From Bretschneidera sinensis (taxonomy: Eukaryota; Streptophyta; Magnoliopsida; Brassicales; Akaniaceae): a stretch of 64,000 bases of DNA. A program made the position numbers and the translations under genes. Under the pieces are notes generated by a model. That model did not search any database, was not told the DNA's origin, and worked only from the letters and a program-made list of their open reading frames with translations. The first letter of the stretch is position 1, and every line of letters begins with the position of its first letter. This document shows, piece by piece, positions 33,946-46,124 of this stretch. The DNA is taken from positions 54,299,084-54,363,083 of the forward strand of contig CM043705.1 of NCBI GenBank assembly GCA_023935145.1. Reading direction: 5' to 3'.

Positions 33946-35302
33946 TGATAGGAGCTTAAATATTCATATTTAAGCCCCTTAATTTACATTTGTTAAGTTC
34001 TTTATCTATATATTTTAGTCTATTTTACTCCATTTGTGTGTTTTACATGTTTTTATAGGGTCTTGGAGAAAAAGAAGCAGTTTTGGCTCTTTAAGGAAGA
34101 AATCTAGAAGCCCTGGAGCACTTTCTGGACAAAGTGCGATCGAGCGCACATGCAGTGCGATCGAGCGCACATACGGTCGTGCGCACACTTGTAGGATCGA
34201 GCGCACACTGCGATCGAGTGCAAGGACACATGCGATCGAGCGCAAATGTACAGACGTGAATAGTAAACTGCAGAACTCTATTTTGGAAATAACCCTATTT
34301 TGGAAATAACTCTATTTTGGAAATAAAGGAGTTTTGTATTTTAGGAAAGTTTAGAAACTCATGAGTCTATTAGGACTTCTCAAAGACCTATAAATACACT
34401 TGTAACTCACACACAAAAAGACACCCTTAGATAGAAAACACTTTTCTCTTTTGCTTTAGCTTGGAGAAGGAGACCGTGGAGCAGAATTGACGCCTCTTCT
34501 CTCGGGTTTCTTCTTTCCTTTTTATTTTATTATGTGTAATTAAATTCTTAGTAGGGCTTGGTTGAAGCCCTAATTATGTTTACTCAATAAATTTAGTATT
34601 GGCGCCTTTGCGATATTTATGTTGTGTTGCTTAAACTTGATTAATACCTGCTTTTATTTAAATTCCTCATATGTATATGTCTGATCAATATGTGCATGTG
34701 GTATGGACTTGTTAGTTAGATCAATTTGGATGACCGAGTCCTGGGTCTAACATTAGTAACAAGGGATATCTTATCCGGATACCCGGGTTAATCAACATGG
34801 GAAACCGAGAGTAGATACCATGCCCTAGGTCTCATGTGGTTGTCGATTTCCATAGTACTTATGTTTTCTTAAGGAACAACTCAAGCAGATACCATGCTGA
34901 ATCCCTTAAGGAAGAAAAGAGTTGGAGTAGATACCATGCTTAACTCGTTGCTTAGGGAAATCAATAGCTTAAGGAGTAGATACCATGCCCTTAGGTTGGC
35001 GACCAGTAGGTATACATGGCATGAATAAAGCATTGGCATACTATTATATTGTGGTAGCATAATTAGTGGTGGATATCAAGTCCCTACGCCTTTATCCTTA
35101 GTATTTTATCTTTATCAAAATTAACTCTTTTATTATTTCTATCTTTTTATATTGCGAATATAATTCTAAATTGAACTTTACCAATCCCTGTGGAGATGAT
35201 CTTGCATTCGCACACTATACTACACTGTTGACCTTGTGCACTTGGAAGTAAAACAAAGTACGATTATTCACCTATTTTATTTAGGTATATTATCGCACAA
35301 CA
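33946..35302 (+). repeat. LTR2 of concatemer
   Basis: 1357 bp. It starts TGATAGGAGCTTAAATATTC (inner type) but ends like LTR1 and LTR6 (ATTTTATTTAGGTATATTATCG). It is thus mosaic between the outer and inner LTR types. It is followed by the primer site and int2. Confidence 0.93.
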
Positions 35303-35659
35303 AGTTTTTGGCGCCGTTGCCGGGGATTGTGCTAAATTTCTTTTTGGAATTATTTTCGTTAGTTTTTTTTTATTATTATTTTAATTTATTCTATTTTATT
35401 CTGTTCTGTTTTATTTTTATTTTTATCAAAAATCAGATTTATTCCTTCTTTTTCTGTTTTTGTTTAGGTGTGCAGAGGAGGAGTTTCTGTCCTCATTGCG
35501 ATCGAGCGCACTACTTGGTGCGATCGATCGCAAGCCCAGAGCGATCGAGCGTAGAGGAGCTGCGCTCGAGCGCAAAAGGTCCAGAGAGTACCCGAGCAAC
35601 AGTACTAAAACTGCTGCACTGAAGCTTTTCAACTAATTCATTCAAAGGGAGAAGCACCA

Positions 35660-36477
35660 ATGACAGAAGCTCAATATACTTGTCTAGATGCTATGGAGAG
35701 GAAGCTAGATATGCTCATATATGCCATGACTAGTCAAAACATATCACCTAGTCCGCGAGGCAAACCACTCCAGGTATGTGCTATATGTTCTCGTTTTGAT
35801 CACACTACTAACACTTGCCCTTTGTATTCATATGCAGATCAAGAGCAAGCAAATTATGAGGGACCGCACAATGCATATACAAATACCTACAATCCTGGAT
35901 GGAAGCACCACCCCAACCTCTCATGGAGCAATAATCACAATGCTTTAAATGTTCAAGGACAACACCAATACTTCCAACCAGCAGCCCAACCAGTGCCGGA
36001 ATCAGAAAATAGTAACCTAGAGAGTCTTATGAGGCAACTGATGACTTCACAAGAACAGTTCATGATTGAGCAACGAAAAATCAATACCAAACATGAGCAA
36101 GCAAGGTGTTGGCTAAGGAGCTAAGTGAACAAAAGCAAGGTGTTGTTAAACAAGTCTTTCATGACCATCATATTGATCCCTTGGAGACCACCTTCACCCA
36201 TTATTTCAAAGGATCAGATATTGAGCCAAAATCAGAAGATGTTACTAAAGACCTCATTGAAACTATGCACCTTCTAGAAGCCTTTCCAAAGCATCCAAGT
36301 AAGTACACCGATCCATTTGAACATCATGTGCCTACTAATATTATTTTCCCTTCTATTGTACAGGCACCTAACTTGGAATTCAAGCAGTTGTCAGAGCACT
36401 TACCGTATGCTTATATGGGAGAGAATAAGACATTTCCTATGCTAGCTGCTGCCACTCGTAGTTTTGGGGAAAAATAA
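35660..36477 (+). pseudogene. Int2 gag remnant, near-identical to int1
   Basis: The sequence of int2 (35303-37803, 2501 bp) differs from int1 at only a handful of sites by eye, mostly after 37080. It has the same zinc knuckle, the same AAGGTGTT frameshift near 36103 and the same pol deletion. The split frames are 35660-36124 and 36106-36477. LTR1-int1 and LTR2-int2 therefore form a direct duplication of about 3.85 kb. Confidence 0.85.
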
Positions 36478-37803
36478 GGCTTGGTCCGGCTGAAGACGTT
36501 AAACTTAGCGCTCATGGGAGGCACCCCACAGCTTATCCTTTTATTTTTATTATTTTTTGTATTTATTGTTATTTATTTATATTTATTACTTCTTGTTTTC
36601 CCATATTACATCAGTTTTTATTTTTTAGGGACAATGTGTGCATCCGTTCAAGTTTGGAGGTACGCTATGAGCCATGCCAACCTAACTGGTTCTCCATCTC
36701 CCAGGTCAGCTCTTTCCTTGTTATTCACACATTGGGGACAATGTATAATTTAAGTTTGGGGATATGGGAGACACATTCACACACACCTTGTCCTAGTTTT
36801 TTTTGTTTTGTTGTTTTTCATAGATAAATACATGTTCATTCCATTCCAAAATTTTTGGGTGTTCTAAACAAACAATATGATTTGACTTCATAAGTGAGCT
36901 TAACACCTTGAACATATGGGCCAATAATTAAGTTTTGAACCATAATCACTTTCTTTTAGGCATTTAAGGATTCACAAGTTCGACTTAAACTAAACATGAG
37001 CACATTAGCACATAGTTGTGTGGGGTATGACATGTAATTTTGATTTATATGTTTCTTTTGCTTGACTGTGAACCAGATGACTTATTAGATTAACGCGGTG
37101 CCATAAGAAAATAAAAAAAAAGTTCGTTATTGCTCAAAAAGAAAAGAAAAAAATGCTCCTAAAGATCATTAAAAAGAACTTTCCATTGAGTAACTGGCCC
37201 TCTTGCCTCAGTAAGCAGTGAGTATCACGTCAAAAGGTGGAATATTCTGATCGGTAGCATTAAGATCAGTTAGTTTCGTAGCCTTTTTGACTCGAGTTAG
37301 TAAGCCCTTAGGGGTGTTTCTACACCTAATGCCCTAAAACCATCTGGTTTGGGAGTCATTGGCTAAACGCTCGTTACACGAGTCAAATAGAAAGCTTAAG
37401 GGAACTAACTTGGCAAAAATCTCACAAATAAAAGAAAAGAAGAAAATCTATGCCATCTTTGTTGATTCTAATAGAAAATTTGGTGAATCTTGAGTCATCG
37501 AAACACTGCACATTAGAATTATTTGGAAACCCAATCTTTTATGTGCTAGTCCACCACACACTCAGTTAAACTTGTGATGTCTTAACCTGCCTCATGAAAG
37601 TGATTTGCATTCAAAACTCGTATTCATTGCAAAGATGTGTTTATACTTGTTAAGCTTGCTCATGAATGCGCATAATAGTTTTGTGTGAAACCTAAACTTT
37701 TGTTGGACACCATGGGCATTGGATTTATCTTTGCATCTTTGTTTTTCATTTAGTTTTTGGTTTTGTATTGCTAAGGGACTAGCAATATGTAAGTTTGGGG
37801 GTG
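36478..37803 (+). other. Int2 3' region and polypurine tract
   Basis: Copy of the int1 3' region with few substitutions, ending AAGTTTGGGGGTG before LTR3. No gene. Confidence 0.75.
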
Positions 37804-39158
37804 TGATAGGAGCTTAAATATTCATATTTAAGCCCCTTAATTTACATTTGTTAAGTTCTTTATCTATATATTTTAGTCTATTTTACTCCATTTGTGTGTT
37901 TTACATGTTTTTATAGGGTCTTGGAGAAAAAGAAGCAGTTTTGGCTCTTTAAGGAAGAAATCTAGAAGCCCTGGAGCACTTTCTGGACAAAGTGCGATCG
38001 AGCGCACATGCAGTGCGATCGAGCGCACATACGGTCGTGCGCACACTTGTAGGATCGAGCGCACACTGCGATCGAGCGCAAGGACACATGCGATCGAGCG
38101 CAAATGTACAGACGTGAATAGTAAACTGCAGAACTCTATTTTGGAAATAACCCTATTTTGGAAATAACTCTATTTTGGAAATAAAGGAGTTTTGTATTTT
38201 AGGAAAGTTTAGAAACTCATGAGTCTATTAGGACTTCTCAAAGACCTATAAATACACTTGTAACTCACACACAAAAAGACACCCTTAGATAGAAAACACT
38301 TTTCTCTTTTGCTTTAGCTTGGAGAAGGAGACCGTGGAGCAGAATTGACGCCTCTTCTCTCGGGTTTCTTCTTTCCTTTTTATTTTATTATGTGTAATTA
38401 AATTCTTAGTAGGGCTTGGTTGAAGCCCTAATTATGTTTACTCAATAAATTTAGTATTGGCGCCTTTGCGATATTTATGTTGTGTTGCTTAAACTTGATT
38501 AATACCTGCTTTTATTTAAATTCCTCATATGTATATGTCTGATCAATATGTGCATGTGGTATGGACTTGTTAGTTAGATCAATTTGGATGACCGAGTCCT
38601 GGGTCTAACATTAGTAACAAGGGATATCTTATCCGGATACCCGGGTTAATCAACATGGGAAACCGGGAGTAGATACCATGCCCTAGGTCTCATGTGGTTG
38701 TCGATTTCCATAGTACTTATGTTTTCTTAAGGAACAACTCAAGCAGATACCATGCTGAATCCCTTAAGGAAGAAAAGAGTTAGAGTAGATACCATGCCTA
38801 ACTCGTTGCTTAGGGAAATCAATAGCTTAAGGAGTAGATACCATGCCCTTAGGTTGGCGACCAGTAGGTATACATGGCATGAATAAAGCATTGGCATACT
38901 ATATATTGTGGTAGCATAATTAGTGGTGGATATCAAGTCCCTACGCCTTTATCCTTAGTATTTCATCTTTATTATTTCTCAACACTTTTATTATTTCTAT
39001 CTTTTTATATTGCGAATATAATTCTAAACTGAACTTTACCAATCCCTGTGGAGATGATCTTGCATTCGCACACTATACTACACTGTTGACCTTGTGCACT
39101 TGCAAGTAAAACAAGTACGATTATTCACCTATTTATTTAGGTATATTTTCGCACAACA
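37804..39158 (+). repeat. LTR3 of concatemer
   Basis: 1355 bp with inner-type start (TGATAGGAGC) and a distinct end shared with LTR4 and LTR5 (CACCTATTTATTTAGG, TATTTTCGCACAACA). It is followed by only 10 bp, AGTTTTTGTG, before LTR4. These 10 bp are the first bases of the internal region joined to its last bases. Confidence 0.93.
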
Positions 39159-39168
39159 AGTTTTTGTG

Positions 39169-40523
39169 TGATAGGAGCTTAAATATTCATATTTAAGCCC
39201 CTTAATTTACATTTGTTAAGTTCTTTATCTATATATTTTAGTCTATTTTACTCCATTTGTGTGTTTTACATGTTTTTATAGGGTCTTGGAGAAAAAGAAG
39301 CAGTTTTGGCTCTTTAAGGAAGAAATCTAGAAGCCCTGTCGCACTTTCTGGACAAAGTGCGATCGAGCGCACATGCAGTGCGATCGAGCGCACATACGGT
39401 CGTGCGCACACTTGTAGGATCGAGCGCACACTGCGATCGAGTGCAAGGACACATGCGATCGAGCGCAAATGTACAGACGTGAATAGTAAACTGCAGAACT
39501 CTATTTTGGAAATAACCCTATTTTGGAAATAACTCTATTTTGGAAATAAAGGAGTTTTGTATTTTAGGAAAGTTTAGAAACTCATGAGTCTATTAGGACT
39601 TCTCAAAGACCTATAAATACACTTGTAACTCACACACAAAAAGACACCCTTAGATAGAAAACACTTTTCTCTTTTGCTTTAGCTTGGAGAAGGAGACCGT
39701 GGAGCAGAATTGACGCCTCTTCTCTCGGGTTTCTTCTTTCCTTTTTATTTTATTATGTGTAATTAAATTCTTAGTAGGGCTTGGTTGAAGCCCTAATTAT
39801 GTTTACTCAATAAATTTAGTATTGGCGCCTTTGCGATATTTATGTTGTGTTGCTTAAACTTGATTAATACCTGCTTTTATTTAAATTCCTCATATGTATA
39901 TGTCTGATCAATATGTGCATGTGGTATGGACTTGTTAGTTAGATCAATTTGGATGACCGAGTCCTGGGTCTAACATTAGTAACAAGGGATATCTTATCCG
40001 GATACCCGGGTTAATCAACATGGGAAACCGGGAGTAGATACCATGCCCTAGGTCTCATGTGGTTGTCGATTTCCATAGTACTTATGTTTTCTTAAGGAAC
40101 AACTCAAGCAGATACCATGCTGAATCCCTTAAGGAAGAAAAGAGTTAGAGTAGATACCATGCCTAACTCGTTGCTTAGGGAAATCAATAGCTTAAGGAGT
40201 AGATACCATGCCCTTAGGTTGGCGACCAGTAGGTATACATGGCATGAATAAAGCATTGGCATACTATATATTGTGGTAGCATAATTAGTGGTGGATATCA
40301 AGTCCCTACGCCTTTATCCTTAGTATTTCATCTTTATTATTTCTCAACACTTTTATTATTTCTATCTTTTTATATTGCGAATATAATTCTAAACTGAACT
40401 TTACCAATCCCTGTGGAGATGATCTTGCATTCGCACACTATACTACACTGTTGACCTTGTGCACTTGCAAGTAAAACAAGTACGATTATTCACCTATTTA
40501 TTTAGGTATATTTTCGCACAACA
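39169..40523 (+). repeat. LTR4 of concatemer
   Basis: 1355 bp, nearly identical to LTR3 (a CTGTCGCAC variant near 39336 and GAGTGCAAGG near 39440 are visible differences). It is flanked on both sides by the identical 10-bp spacer. It has no primer site or internal region of its own. Confidence 0.93.
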
Positions 40524-40533
40524 AGTTTTTGTG

Positions 40534-41888
40534 TGATAGGAGCTTAAATATTCATATTTAAGCCCCTTAATTTACATTTGTTAAGTTCTTTATCTATATA
40601 TTTTAGTCTATTTTACTCCATTTGTGTGTTTTACATGTTTTTATAGGGTCTTGGAGAAAAAGAAGCAGTTTTGGCTCTTTAAGGAAGAAATCTAGAAGCC
40701 CTGGAGCACTTTCTGGACAAAGTGCGATCGAGCGCACATGCAGTGCGATCGAGCGCACATACGGTCGTGCGCACACTTGTAGGATCGAGCGCACACTGCG
40801 ATCGAGTGCAAGGACACATGCGATCGAGCGCAAATGTACAGACGTGAATAGTAAACTGCAGAACTCTATTTTGGAAATAACCCTATTTTGGAAATAACTC
40901 TATTTTGGAAATAAAGGAGTTTTGTATTTTAGGAAAGTTTAGAAACTCATGAGTCTATTAGGACTTCTCAAAGACCTATAAATACACTTGTAACTCACAC
41001 ACAAAAAGACACCCTTAGATAGAAAACACTTTTCTCTTTTGCTTTAGCTTGGAGAAGGAGACCGTGGAGCAGAATTGACGCCTCTTCTCTCGGGTTTCTT
41101 CTTTCCTTTTTATTTTATTATGTGTAATTAAATTCTTAGTAGGGCTTGGTTGAAGCCCTAATTATGTTTACTCAATAAATTTAGTATTGGCGCCTTTGCG
41201 ATATTTATGTTGTGTTGCTTAAACTTGATTAATACCTGCTTTTATTTAAATTCCTCATATGTATATGTCTGATCAATATGTGCATGTGGTATGGACTTGT
41301 TAGTTAGATCAATTTGGATGACCGAGTCCTGGGTCTAACATTAGTAACAAGGGATATCTTATCCGGATACCCGGGTTAATCAACATGGGAAACCGGGAGT
41401 AGATACCATGCCCTAGGTCTCATGTGGTTGTCGATTTCCATAGTACTTATGTTTTCTTAAGGAACAACTCAAGCAGATACCATGCTGAATCCCTTAAGGA
41501 AGAAAAGAGTTAGAGTAGATACCATGCCTAACTCGTTGCTTAGGGAAATCAATAGCTTAAGGAGTAGATACCATGCCCTTAGGTTGGCGACCAGTAGGTA
41601 TACATGGCATGAATAAAGCATTGGCATACTATATATTGTGGTAGCATAATTAGTGGTGGATATCAAGTCCCTACGCCTTTATCCTTAGTATTTCATCTTT
41701 ATTATTTCTCAACACTTTCATTATTTCTATCTTTTTATATTGCGAATATAATTCTAAACTGAACTTTACCAATCTCTGTGGAGATGATCTTGCATTCGCA
41801 CACTATACTACACTGTTGACCTTGTGCACTTGCAAGTAAAACAAGTACGATTATTCACCTATTTATTTAGGTATATTTTCGCACAACA
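40534..41888 (+). repeat. LTR5 of concatemer
   Basis: 1355 bp, again nearly identical to LTR3 and LTR4. It is followed by the normal 6-bp gap and primer site at 41895, so it acts as the 5' LTR of int3. Period LTR3-LTR4 and LTR4-LTR5 is exactly 1365 bp. Confidence 0.93.
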
Positions 41889-42248
41889 AGTTTTTGGCGC
41901 CGTTGCCGGGGATTGTGCTAAATTTCTTTTTGGAATTATTTTTGTTAGTTTTTTTTATTATTATTATTTTAATTTATTCTATTTTATTCTGTTCTGTTTT
42001 ATTTTTATTTTTATCAAAAATCAGATTTATTCCTTCTTTTTCTGTTTTTGTTTAGGTGTGCAGAGGAGGAGTTTCTGTCCTCATTGCGATCGAGCGCACT
42101 ACTTGGTGCGATCGATCGCAAGCCCAGTGTGATCGAGCGCAGTTCAGGGTGCGCTCGAGTGCAAAAGGTCCAGAGAGTACCCGAGCAGCAATACTAAAAC
42201 TACTGCACTAAATCTTTTCAACTAATTCATTCAAAGGGAGAAGCACCA

Positions 42249-43091
42249 ATGACAGAAGCTCAATATACTTGTCTAGATGCTATGGAGAGGAAGCTAGATA
42301 TGTTCATATATGCCATGACTAGTCAAAACATATCACTTAGTCCGCGAGGCAAACCACTCCAGGTATGTGCTATATGTTCTCGTTTTGATCACACTACTAA
42401 CACTTGCCATTTGCATTCATATGCAGATCAAAAGCAAGCAAATTATGAGGGACCGCATAATGCATATACAAATACCTACAATCCTGGATGGCAGAACCAC
42501 TCCAACCTCTCATGGAGCAACACTCAAAATGCTTTAAATGTTCAAGGACAACACCAATACTTCCAACCAGCAACCCAACTAGTACCAAAATCAGAAAACA
42601 GTGACCTAGAGAGTCTTATGATGCAACTGATGACTTCACAAGAACAGTTCATGATTGAGCAACGACAAATCAATACCAAGCATGAGCAAGCTATTCATAT
42701 ATTGGAAGTACAAATGGGGGAATTGGCTAAGGAGCTAAGTGAACAAAAGCAAGATGTTGTTAAACAAGTCTTTCATGACCATCATATTGATCCCTTGGAG
42801 ACCACCTTCACCCATTATTTCAAAGGATCAGATATTGAGCCAAAATCAGAAGATGTTACTAAAGACCTCATTGAAACTATGCACCTTCTAGAGGCCTTTC
42901 CAAAGCATCCAAGTAAGTACACCGATCCATTTGACCATCATGTGCCTACTAATATTATTTTCCCTTCTATTGTACAGGCACCTAACTTGGAATTCAAGCA
43001 GTTGTCAGAGCACTTACCATATGCTTATATGGGAGAGAATAAGACATTTCCTATGCTAGCTGCTGCCACTCGTAGTTTTGGGGAAAAATAA
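42249..43091 (+). CDS. Int3 gag-like ORF, 280 aa, intact zinc-knuckle protein without capsid or pol
   Basis: This is the only open copy of the family's ORF. The ATG at 42249 is preceded by GAGAAGCACCA and follows the GCGATCGAGCGC leader array. The zinc knuckle is C40-C43-H48-C53. NTYNPGWQNHSNLSWSN follows at about 76-92, then a Gln/Glu-rich helix (about 115-170, QAIHILEVQMGELAKELSEQ), probably coiled coil. The C-terminal linker is LEFKQLSEHLPYAYMGENKT (about 250-269). It lacks the N-terminal capsid domain of gypsy gag and every pol domain. It could bind the element RNA, or simply be a relic that has stayed open. It depends on another element for reverse transcription. Confidence 0.6.
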   Translation: MTEAQYTCLDAMERKLDMFIYAMTSQNISLSPRGKPLQVCAICSRFDHTTNTCHLHSYADQKQANYEGPHNAYTNTYNPGWQNHSNLSWSNTQNALNVQGQHQYFQPATQLVPKSENSDLESLMMQLMTSQEQFMIEQRQINTKHEQAIHILEVQMGELAKELSEQKQDVVKQVFHDHHIDPLETTFTHYFKGSDIEPKSEDVTKDLIETMHLLEAFPKHPSKYTDPFDHHVPTNIIFPSIVQAPNLEFKQLSEHLPYAYMGENKTFPMLAAATRSFGEK

Positions 43092-44489
43092 GGCTTGGTC
43101 CGGCTGAAGACGTTAAACTTAGCGCTCATGGGAGGCACCCCACAGCTTATCCTTTTATTTTTATTATTTTACCTATTTATTGTTATTTATTTATTTTAAT
43201 TACTTCTTGTTTTCCCGTATTATGTTAGTTTTTCTTTTTTAGGGACAATGTGTGCATCCGTTCAAGTTTGGGGGTACGCTATGAGCCATGCCGACCTAGC
43301 TAGTTCTCCATCTCCCAGGTCAGCTCTTTCCTTGTTATTCACACATTGGGGACAATATGTAATTTAAGTTTGGGGGTATGGGAGACACATTCACACACTA
43401 CACTATGTCCTACATTTTTAGTTCTGTTGTTATTTTCATAGATAAATGCATGTTCATTCTGTCCAATAAACTTTTTTTTGTGATCTAAACAAAATGTTAT
43501 GATTCGACTGCATCAGTGAGCTTAACACTTTGAACATATAGACCAATAAACAAGTTTTGAACCTAGATCACTGCCCTTTTGGCATTTAAGAATTCACAAG
43601 TTTAACTTGAACTATCACAAGCACATTAACACATAGTTGTGTGGGGTATGCCATGATATTTGGATTGGTATGTTTCTTTTGCTTGACTGTGAACTAGATG
43701 ACCTATTAGATTGACATTTTGGCATATAAAAATAGAAAAGATTGATTCGTGCTCAAAAAGAAAAAAATGCTCCTAATGATCAATAAAAACAAATCTTCCG
43801 CTGAGTAACTGGCCCTCTTGCCTCAGTAAGCATTGGGTGTCACGTCAAAAGGTGGAAAATCTTAAGTGATCATTAAAAAGGAATTTTTTACTGAGTAACT
43901 GGCCCTCTTGCCTCAGTAAGCATTGAGTGTCACGTCAAAAGGTGGAAAATTCTAAATGGTAGCATAAAAATCAGTTAGTTTCGTAGCCTTGTTGACTCGA
44001 GCCAGTAAGTCCTTAGTGGTGTCTTTACACCTAATGCCCTAAAACCATCTGGTTTGGGAGTCATTGGCTAAACACTCATTACACGAGTCAACAAGAAAGC
44101 TTAAGGGAACTAACCTGGCAAAAATCTCTCAAATAAAAGACTATGCCATATTTGTTGACTCTAATAAGAAGTTTGGTGAATCTTGAGTCATCGAAACACT
44201 ACCTATTTGAATATCTTGGAAACTCAATCTTTTATGTGCTAATCACCACACACCAAAGTCAAACTTGTGATATCTTAGAATACCTAGTGAATATGATTTA
44301 CGTTCAACACTCTTATTCATTGCAGATATATGTTTACACTTGTTAAGCTTGCTCATGAATGCGCATCATTGTTTTGTGTAAAATCTAGATTTTTTTATTG
44401 ACACTATGAACATTGGATTTATCTATATTTTTGTTTTAGTTTTTAATTTAGTATTGCTAAGGGACTAGCAATATGTAAGTTTGGGGGTG
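43092..44489 (+). other. Int3 3' region with a 90-bp duplication and polypurine tract
   Basis: It is divergent from int1 and int2. A segment CTGAGTAACTGGCCCTCTTG... appears twice, at 43801-43860 and 43891-43950, where int1 and int2 have it once. It ends AAGTTTGGGGGTG before LTR6. No gene. Confidence 0.8.
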
Positions 44490-45829
44490 TGATAGACGCT
44501 TAAATATACATATTTAAGCCCCCTTATTTACACTTGTTAGATCCTTTATTATGTTAATTTGGTATCTTTTACTCCATTTGTGTGTTTTACATGTTTTTAT
44601 AGGGTCTTGGAGAAAAAGAAGCAGTTTTGGCACTTTAAGGAAGAAATCTAGAAGCCCTGAAGCACTTTCTGGACAAAGTGCGATCGAGCGCACATGCAAT
44701 GCGATCGAGCGCACATACGATCGTGCGCACACTTGTAGGATCGAGCGCACACTGCGATCGAGCGCAAGGACACATGCGATCGAGCGCAAATGTACAGGCA
44801 TGAATAGTAAACTGCAGAACCCTATTTTGGAAATAACTCTATTTTGGAAATAAAGGAGTTTTGTGTTTTAGGAAAGTTTAGAAACTCATGAGTCTATTAG
44901 GACTTCTCAAGGACCTATAAATACACTTGTAAACTCACACACAAAAAGACACCCTTAGATAGAAAACACTTTTCTCTTTTGCTTTAGCTTGGAGAAGGAG
45001 ACCGTGGAGCAGAATTGACGCCTCTTCTCTCGGGTTTCTTCTTTCCTTTTTATTTTATTATGTGTAATTAAATTCTTAGTAGGGCTTGGTTGAAGCCCTA
45101 ATTATGTTTACTCAATAAATTTAGTATTGGTGCCTTTGCAATATTTATGTTGTGTTGTTTAAACTTGATTAATACCTGCTTTTATTTAAATTCCTCATAT
45201 GTATATGTCTGATCAATATGTGCATGTGGTATGGACTTGTTAGTTAGATCAATTTGGATGACCGAGTCCTGGGTCTAACATTAGTAACAAGGGATATCTT
45301 ATCCGGATACCCGGGTTAATCAACATGGGAAACCGGGAGTAGATACCATGCCCTAGGTCTCATGTGGTTGTCGATTTCCATAGTACTTATGTTTTCTTAA
45401 GGAACAACTCAAGCAGATACCATGCTGAATCCCTTAAGGAAGAAAAGAGTTAGAGTAGATACCATGCCTAACTCGTTGCTTAGGGAATCAATAGCTTAAG
45501 GAGTAGATACCATGCCCTTAGGTTGGCGACCAGTAGGTATACATGGCATGAATAAAGCATTGGCATACTATTATATTGTGGTAGCATAATTAGTGGTGGA
45601 TATCAAGTCCCTACGCCTTTATCCTTAGTATTTTATCTTTATCAAAATTAACTCTTTTATTATTTCTATCTTTTTATATTGCGAATATAATTCTAAATTG
45701 AACTTTACCAATCCCTGTGGAGATGATCTTGCATTCGCACACTATACTACACTGTTGACCTTGTGCACTTGCAAGTAAAACAAAGTACGATTATTCACCT
45801 ATTTTATTTAGGTATATTATCGCACAACA
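44490..45829 (+). repeat. LTR6 of concatemer
   Basis: 1340 bp, starting TGATAGACGCTTAAATATAC like LTR1 and ending TATCGCACAACA next to the GACGG duplication. Its near-identity to LTR1 suggests that the two outer LTRs are the original pair of one insertion. Confidence 0.93.
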
Positions 45830-45834
45830 GACGG

Positions 45835-46124
45835 AGTTGACTAAACTTTGGGATAAGAATGAAGCTACTTAGAGGGCCTTGGCCGGCTTCAAAGAGTCTT
45901 AAGAGTTTAAGTCGGCAGTGGAGGTAGCATCTGGCGACTTCTACCGCAAAGGCTTCGAGGAGGCCAAGTAGTAGGCTTTGGCTTCTTACCTAGGCCAAGA
46001 CTTCTTGATGGTGGAGATCCCCTCTGATGGGGAAGATGCTGAGGACGAGGGCCCTGCCCTTACTATTGAGGATAAGGACCAAGCCTCTGCTGCTGAGAAG
46101 GAGGAGGAGGTGAATATAGAGTAA
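45835..46124 (+). pseudogene. Tat antisense ORF, C-terminal part
   Basis: If the insertion and one copy of GACGG are removed, the frame from 30098 continues without a shift into this block. It reads ELTKLWDKNEAT, stop, RALAGFKES, and later GDFYRKGFEEAK and an acidic tail ending in EEEVNIE before TAA. Stops at about 45870, 45900 and 45970 show decay. The acidic, coiled-coil tail is typical of the end of these proteins. Confidence 0.75.

Larger units (their letters stand above)
30099..45834 (+). mobile_element. Athila-like non-autonomous gypsy concatemer with six LTRs, one target duplication
   Basis: GACGG occurs at 30099-30103 and 45830-45834, directly outside TGATAGACGC... at the left and ...CGCACAACA at the right. 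Inside, six LTRs and three internal regions alternate as LTR1-int1-LTR2-int2-LTR3-10 bp-LTR4-10 bp-LTR5-int3-LTR6. No duplication flanks any inner LTR, so inner copies came from recombination and not from separate insertions. Each internal region has a TGGCGCCGTTGCCGGGGA primer site (the 3' end of a plant tRNA, probably tRNA-Asp, as in Athila) and a gag remnant, but no RT or integrase. An assembly error in near-identical repeats must also be considered. Confidence 0.9.
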
